Assembly: GCF_023101765.2 (NCBI RefSeq)
Contig: NC_064235.1
Coordinates: forward strand, 5,949,501 to 6,013,500
Reading direction: 5' to 3'
Length of the DNA: 64,000 nt
DNA from: Spodoptera frugiperda
Lineage: Eukaryota > Arthropoda > Insecta > Lepidoptera > Noctuidae
Shown here: positions 58,145 through 64,000 of the stretch, one piece after another
Layout: every line of letters starts with the position of its first letter
Numbering within the stretch: the stretch's first letter is position 1
The notes under the pieces: model-generated
What the model was told of the DNA's origin: nothing
The model's input: the letters and a program-made list of their open reading frames with translations, nothing else
Databases searched by the model: none
Position numbers and translations under genes: made by a program

Positions 58145-59387
58145 CTGTAGTATATTGTATACAAAATATTTTCGTTATTTGACAATGATATTTGAGTCAC
58201 TCTCACAGTAAATACGAATCAAACGACACCTATCAAGCTGAAATCCATCGAGTCGTTCAGGCTAGAGAGTGAGCAATATTCGAATTTGGCGCCAAAAATC
58301 CGCCATTTTGTTTTTTTTTTTATTATTTTGATATATCCAGTGTCACTCTCACAGTAAATACGAATCTAACGACACCTCTCAAGCCAAAATCCATCAAGCC
58401 GTTTAGGCTGCAGAACGTGCCAAACAATTATACATACATACATACTCTCGAAAAACATAACCCTCCTTCTGGCGCAGTCGGGTAAAAAAGTTTCTTCGGG
58501 AAAGTTGTTTGTAATCATGAGTACAATCACGTGTTTAAATATCGTTCACTAATTACCAGTCGCCCTATACAGTATGTTAACTAACAGAGGGCGTTCCTTT
58601 AAACTCGTTAATCTATATCATTAATAGATTAAAATAAAAATATCAGCATAGAAAAATAAGCAATAAATTGCAACGTTGCCTTCCTTCAACTACGCGTGCA
58701 CTGAATGTTTCTTTTACGTATCGTATACGATACTAATAATATTTTAATATTTTAAAATAAAACATATCGTCACGCCTTTAATCCCCGAGGTGCACATTAT
58801 GACACGTAATGCCACTGTGTACACCCACTTTTCACAATTTATTTTGTAAGTCCCATGTGGTGGTGAACCTATTGCCATATAACAGGCACATTTCCAGACT
58901 CCGTGCTATTTTAGAGAACAGAGAGTAAAGTTCCCTAAGAAAAGGAGGATCCTCCGACCAGGCGAGGTGATCATGCCTGGCGGGCTTTCTGCCCAACTGT
59001 TGTTCGTTGGGATTTTCTATCCGTCTTAATTCGCATGTAAACTTCGTATGTGCGATGCAGGATATTTATGACGTCATCCGTTGATTTGCTCGTCGATAGT
59101 CTATGTGCAACTTCTGTCATCTGTCACTTGTTACTTGTCAGAGTGTCGCCACACTATCACTGAGAAATATTCGATAAACCGAAAAAAGCCCTGTAATATT
59201 TCGCCCTACCAGAGAATCGAACCCGAGACCCCTTACCCGGCGGTCACACTTGCAACCTACCAACTCGGCCAACAAGGCAGTATTTAAAATAAAATTGTCT
59301 TGTTTTTGAATGGTAATACTATTGCGGGTTAACAAGAACGCCCTCTGTTAGTTAACATACTGTATAAAGAAATTTATAAACCCTCAC
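58145..59387 (-). other. Intron 5
   Basis: A minus-strand SINE (58768-59281) split by a 244-bp insertion (58910-59153). Also two copies of a short block CAGTAAATACGAATC(A/T)AACG (about 58207, 58352). Confidence 0.6.
58768..59281 (-). mobile_element. SINE split by a 244-bp insertion
   Basis: The 3' block is at 58768 and the tRNA-like head ends at 59281. The body is broken at CTAT, present on both sides of the insert (58906-58909, 59154-59157). The insert has no ends I recognise. Confidence 0.65.
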
Positions 59388-59498
59388 CGTCTCAGTAGCT
59401 TTCCAGTTATATTTGGTGGTGGCCTCCGCTATATCATACTCAGCTTGAAGGAACAGTAGAATGGTTTGGGCGAGTCGCACGTCTGAGGATATTGGCTC
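59388..59498 (-). CDS. Exon 5 of separase-like gene
   Basis: 37 codons, phase 0 on both sides (EPISSDVRLAQTILLF...NWKATET). Acceptor ttctttcag|, donor GAGACG|gtgagg. Confidence 0.8.
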
Positions 59499-60257
59499 CT
59501 GAAAGAAATAAAAATAATGACATAAATAGGATTTCTACTGTAAACAATATTATAAAAGACAATCATGATTTTGTACATTCGCAGTGCCCCATCTAAGGGT
59601 AATATTATAGCATGAGTTTGTTTCTTTGATTTTAAAGTAAACGGTAATCGTTCTGATTGGCCGGCTTTGACTAACCAATCAGAACGAATAGTGCTTCGTT
59701 TCGATTACTTTAAACGTAAAACAACTCGTTAAGGGTACAGGTTAATTCAAGTAAGTGAAGTCGTGCTATCGTATAGTATGCTATTGAGAAATATCCGGGA
59801 ACCGTCCAGCCTCTTACATTAAGCAGTCGACGACGAGTCAGATTTTTGTTTTACATTTGGTTTGGGCAAGCCGCACGTTTTATTTTTTTGGTCAGTTTAG
59901 ATTGAAGTGGTTATTGTTATTATTAAAATAATAATTCTTTACTCAATCGACTGCACCGTTGGCGTAAAATGGCTGGGCAAACGGTTGTTTTCGCGTAAAG
60001 TGTACCGGGCTCGATTTCCACAACGGGGCAACTGTTTGTGTGGCACAAATTGTTGTTTCGGGTCTGATTGTCATGTGTATGTGAATTTGTATGTTTGAAA
60101 CCGCATCCACGACACAGGAGAACAGATTAGAGCGGGGCAACGTTTAAAAAAATAGTGTTGCTGTTTTTTTTCGAACTCGCTACAGCGCAGCCGGTTGGCA
60201 GCCACAGCACCAACCATGCAATCGATTCATTGAAATAATCATCAATTTCATACTCAC
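59499..60257 (-). other. Intron 4
   Basis: TTAGTACGAG-type MITE relative (about 59610-59735) and two SINEs of the GCACGG-type in opposite orientation (about 59949-60142 plus; head only about 60165-60222 minus). Confidence 0.6.
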
Positions 60258-60391
60258 AGCCATTTTCTCGATCTTCTCCAATAACTCTGCTACCACCAGT
60301 TTGTATTGGTCGGCGTGGATGGTCCTCACCGCCGCGGGAGTCAACGACACCACTTGTAGCAGCGTCCAAAATATTGACTCTGTGCTTTCTG
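60258..60391 (-). CDS. Exon 4 of separase-like gene
   Basis: Two bases and 44 codons (ESTESIFWTLLQVVSL...EKIEKMA), donor ATGGCT|gtgagt. The acceptor reads ttacagcag, a tandem NAGNAG that could add or drop one Ala. Confidence 0.8.
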
Positions 60392-61162
60392 CTGTAATCA
60401 GAATATATAGAGCTATTTATTTGTTAGACTGCCTCGTTGGCCGAGTGGTTGCAAGTGCGACTGCCAGGCAAGGGGTCTCGGGTTCGATTCCCGGGTCGGG
60501 CGAAGTACTACTGGGCTTTCGCGATATTTCGAAAAATTCTCAGTAGTAGCACGGAGTCTGGAAATGTGCCCTGTATATGGCAATAGGCTCGCATCACATG
60601 GGACTTACAACATAAATTGTGAAATGTGGGTTACACAGTGGCATTACGTGCCAATGCACCTCTGCCTACCCCGGGGTATAAATTCGGGGATAAAAGGCGT
60701 GACGATATGTATGTATGTATGTATTTGTTATAGTAGCTTCTGCCAGCGGCTTCGCCCGCGTCCCCGTGGGATAAAAAGTATCAGTATTTTTTTTAATGGG
60801 ATAAGCCTCCCACAATCTCCCATAGCACTGCAACTACAACCATGAAAACACCGGAACACTGAAGTCCAACGTCCCAGGGGCATGAATGACTGTCTAGGAT
60901 TCCGCAACGAAATAAATCAGAAGTTATTATTAGAGGAGAAAAAAAAGAAAACGTTAGTTTCGTACGCATTCCGCGCTCGTGTCATTAACGCGTTCGTGGG
61001 TTAAAACCCAGGAACGCGTTAGAACGGGGTGGTTTAAAAGGCCAGCAACGCACTAGTCCACCTGGTGTTTCAAATGTCCATGGGCGGCGCCGACTGCTTA
61101 CCATCAGGTGATCCGTTTGCTCGTTTACCGACTTATACCAAACAAAATAAGATTTAATTTAC
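60392..61162 (-). other. Intron 3
   Basis: Full plus-strand SINE (60427-60726), a repeat related to the G-F retro-insertion (about 60790-60925) and a LINE-type tail (about 61035-61135). Confidence 0.6.
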
Positions 61163-61284
61163 CAGTGATCCATTCCTCTCGTCTGCCATTAAGCAGAGAA
61201 TGAAGTGCGCGCCAAACTCCAGCCACCGGTGCAATCGACGGCCATAACTTGCAGTACATGTCAAACTCGTGCTTTAGGAGTGAA
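61163..61284 (-). CDS. Exon 3 of separase-like gene
   Basis: One base, 40 codons (SLLKHEFDMYCKLWPSIAPV...REEWIT), one leftover base. Acceptor ctacttccag|, donor ATCACTG|gtaaat. Confidence 0.8.
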
Positions 61285-61754
61285 CTGGAAGTAGAAAAAA
61301 TACAATTATTAGCGTTTTTCAACCAGAGATGTGGTATACTACGTTGCTGTGAATGCGTTTGGTTACCACCAATCATATTTATTGACTAAATACCACCCCG
61401 TTCTTACTCCTGCTTTCCAAGCCAGAGCCTCGGTAACCCACTGCCCGCTAGGTAGTCCGCAGCAAACGGACTCAGCTAAGTGCTTTTTTTTTATATGGAA
61501 AACACTAGCAAACCCGACGAACTCCGTTTCGCCACCAACCACAGTCAGTCGGGTTTTCCTTCCTGAGGCTATAACTCCAGAACGCACGAACCAATTTTTA
61601 ACGGTTTTGCATTCGTTGGAAAGGTCTCAGGCTCCGTGAGGTTTATAGCAAAGAAAATTCAGGAACAATCAAAAGAAAAGCAGGAAAGCAGGGAAAATCA
61701 TTGATGGCGAAACGGAGTTCGCCGGGTTTGCTAGTACACAGTATAAATACATAC
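61285..61754 (-). other. Intron 2
   Basis: Right piece of a family-1 MITE (about 61318-61385) and an element at 61504-61735 with inverted ends of about 33 bp (ACTAGCAAACCCG, CTCCGTTTCGCCA). Confidence 0.6.
61504..61735. mobile_element. Element with ACTAGCAAACCCG inverted ends
   Basis: ACTAGCAAACCCGACGAACT at the left is mirrored by the right end (...GGGTTTGCTAGT). Could be a MITE or a Helitron-like foldback. It ends 19 bp from the donor of exon 2. Confidence 0.65.
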
Positions 61755-63199
61755 CTAAACTGAACACCTTTCAAAAACGGCTTCAAATCTCCATACAACT
61801 TATTTTCCACGACAATTCTACACGCATCCACCACAGAGGTCATCTGAAGGTCATCAGACCTGTCATCAGCGTCATCGTCATCATCATTCTTCAGGGCTTT
61901 CGCCTTAATATCCATCACTAAACTCATATACTTATCAGAATTAATCTCTTTAGCGAAAATCAAGCTCAAAAAAGCATCTAATAACGCTTGCTCATGCTTC
62001 CTATAGTCTAACTCACATATGCTCTTGTTATAAAATGCTCGAGCCACATTTTTATGCTCAAACTCATTAAAATTAATGCTCAACTCATTTTTTATATAAA
62101 TCTCGAATAATTTAATTGAAAATTCGTAGTTTTTATTCTTGTTTAATGCTATAGCGGTGTTGTGTGTGTCTGTTTGCAGTTTACGGTAAAACTTTTCATA
62201 GTTTGCACATTTATGTCGCTTTAATTGGGCCATAATTGAGTATTGTTGTTCTATAACACTGTTATATAGAGGTAATAGGTTCGTTATATCAATACTTTGC
62301 TGTATAGAAGCCGAGATGAAATGCTTGACTAAGAAAGACAGCCTCAAGGCATCATGCAAACCAGTTTTCACTACACAATTTTCGCATTTTAACAACTGTT
62401 CGCAGTTTGCCAACTCTTTCAGTAATTTTAGCATGAAATTCAGGCAATTCTCTTGCACTTCCACTGTGAAATTAGTCTTAACACCATTGTTGACGGAGTA
62501 TTCGATGAATAATCTTAAGAATTGAGCTAGGAACGGGTAAGAAGTGACCATTGTTGTCTCATAACCCAGTTTGACAGTAATATCACAAGACAAGGTAAGG
62601 TTTTTGAAGACGGCATCCAAATATGTGGTTCTATTTAGGAAAATATCGCAGAATGAGTTCAAATAGAAGGTTTGGAGACAGTGAAAGAAGTCCGGCTTAT
62701 GCCCAAGAAGAGTTATAGCCGTTCTCACAGCGGAATTAACAGCGGACTGCTTAAAACTATTCTTAGAAGAATTCTCAGCGACAACATAGAAACAATCGCT
62801 GAATTTCGCATACAAATCTAATAATTCTTTCTCTTTAAGCTTTTTGATGGCATTCAAATCGGTTTTCTGTGATAATTTCTCAAAGATATCCTTGTAACAG
62901 CCATTAAGCTGTTCAGAGTGAGATTCGCTGTATATGAAGTGCAATTTCTTGACTAAAAACACTAGTATATTCGCACAGAATTGAGCACTGTCATATATTT
63001 CAACGGTTTTAATAACATCTTCAGTCAATTTTGGTAGTAATTTGTGTACAGATTTGCCTTTAAGCTTTTCTATATAGCAGAGTCTGTCTGCTATTAAGTT
63101 CCAATACGTTTTGCTATATTCCTTTAAAAGATTCTTTGGTTCCGCTTCGAAAGCCATGAAAGATAGTTTGAGTATCAATTCTGGAGGTATTTGTTTGTT
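61755..63199 (-). CDS. Exon 2 of separase-like gene (large N-terminal exon)
   Basis: 1445 bp: 481 codons plus two bases, acceptor tattttacag|AAC, donor CAGTTTAG|gtatgt. It begins NKQIPPELILKLSFMAFEAE. The product is a chain of amphipathic helices. Near the end, NKSICELDYRKHEQALLDAF is TPR-like, followed by an acidic linker DDDDDADDRSDD. N-terminal separase is an alpha-helical repeat scaffold that binds securin; I infer the same role. The frame stays open to 61643, but the phase match with exon 3 shows that extension is intron. Confidence 0.75.
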
Positions 63200-63865
63200 C
63201 TGTAAAATAAGAAATTAATTAAATTATATAGCAAAAAGCTTTAAACAGAGAGGAGTGGAAGGAGGATAGGTAGGCCTTACTCCTACAATGGGATGATAAT
63301 AGCTGATTAAATTTAAAATTATATAAATAAAATAAATAAATTGACTGCCTCATTGGTGGAGTAGCAATAGCGACTGCCTGGCAAGGGGTCGATTCCCGTG
63401 TCGGGCGAAGTACTAATGGACTTCTTTCGGTTGTTCGAAAATTTTCTCAGTATTAGCATGGAACTGGCCGGTATATGGCAATAGGCTCACTCCCTATTAC
63501 ATGGGGCGTAGAAAAGAGGGTTTACATTGTACAGTGGCATTACGTGCCGTAATGTGCACCTCTGCCTACCCCTTCGGGGATAAGTGACGTTGCGTATATT
63601 CAAATTATTTCAAGCTTTTTGTGAGCTCACATAGTCTGGAAGAATGAGAGAGGGCGAAACCGCACGGGTCTACCTAATGAATTTATATTTTTTTTTAAGG
63701 GGGAAAAATCATCCCATGCCTTCTCTCACTTTAGGCGAGGCGAGAGGATGTGTCTCTATGTCTCTTACTGACTAAAAACCACCCTACGCCCTTCGAGCTA
63801 GAGCGGAGCCCCAACAAAGTCCCAGCCGGGCTCCAGACACATATTATAGTAAGTACTATACATAC
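63200..63865 (-). other. Intron 1
   Basis: Plus-strand SINE (63343-63592), then AT-rich sequence and a short GC-richer repeat with GGCGAGGCGAGAGG (about 63735). Confidence 0.55.
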
Positions 63866-64000
63866 CAATCTGACAACATATCTATGTATATGATAGATGC
63901 AGGCCAATGTCTTGACCTGTTCAGCCTTGTTCAGTCCCCTCGTCTCCCTGATGCAGTCTATGGTTAGAGTTAGCAGCTCTTTGTTGTCTATGCTGTCTCG
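63866..64000 (-). CDS. First visible exon of separase-like gene, cut by window edge
   Basis: 45 codons to the window end: RDSIDNKELLTLTIDCIRET...YHIHRYVVRL, donor GATTG|gtatgt, phase 0 out. The start codon lies beyond 64000. Confidence 0.75.

Noticed and set aside
61643..61754. Extension of the large exon 2 frame to the stop at 61643
   Set aside because: The donor CAGTTTAG|gtatgt at 61755 joins exon 3 in perfect phase. The extension runs into a mobile element.

Overview
The window looks like nuclear DNA of a lepidopteran insect, probably noctuoid. It is AT-rich and intron-rich, with canonical GT/AG splice sites. It is packed with moth-type repeats: tRNA-headed SINEs ending in a shared 3' block, non-autonomous Helitrons with TC...CTAG ends, RTE-type LINE debris and many palindromic MITEs. 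There is no bacterial gene organisation. The species call is inference from repeat style only.

Left edge (1-1.3 kb): the last two visible exons of an unidentified plus-strand gene (491-600, 997-1044) and its AATAAA. From 1.3 to 9.2 kb I see only repeats and AT-rich non-coding DNA.

Right part (49.7-64 kb): one minus-strand gene, rebuilt as ten consecutive exons (64000 down to 53372). Every splice phase agrees across every junction. The product is a helical-repeat protein that I read as the N-terminal part of separase (ESPL1; in Drosophila the separate protein Three rows). It runs off the right edge, so the true N-terminus is not visible.

Middle (9.2-49.9 kb): the striking part. After exon 10 comes a two-exon cassette: a GC-rich 212-bp exon, a short intron, and a 1302-bp exon that ends in a stop codon. 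The cassette occurs eight times in tandem, same strand, every 4.7-7.8 kb. I name the copies A (nearest the upstream exons) to H (farthest). Six of the 1302-bp exons are intact (433 codons plus stop); B and H carry 1-bp deletions. Each copy encodes a His/Cys cluster like the one in the middle of separase, then a disordered tail with a PKKRKV nuclear signal, a KEN box and many SP/TP sites. The spacers share a common repeat skeleton. Helitron, LINE, MITE and DNA-transposon insertions are distributed as a mosaic, which documents repeated unequal exchange and conversion.

How it may work: exon 10 ends with one leftover base and all eight 212-bp exons begin with the two bases that complete that codon. 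Any of the eight could therefore be spliced to exon 10 in frame, giving up to eight alternative C-termini. I found no separase protease domain downstream of the array. The locus may thus encode a split, Three-rows-like subunit. Transcript data are needed to separate a mutually exclusive terminal-exon array from inactive duplicates or an assembly problem.
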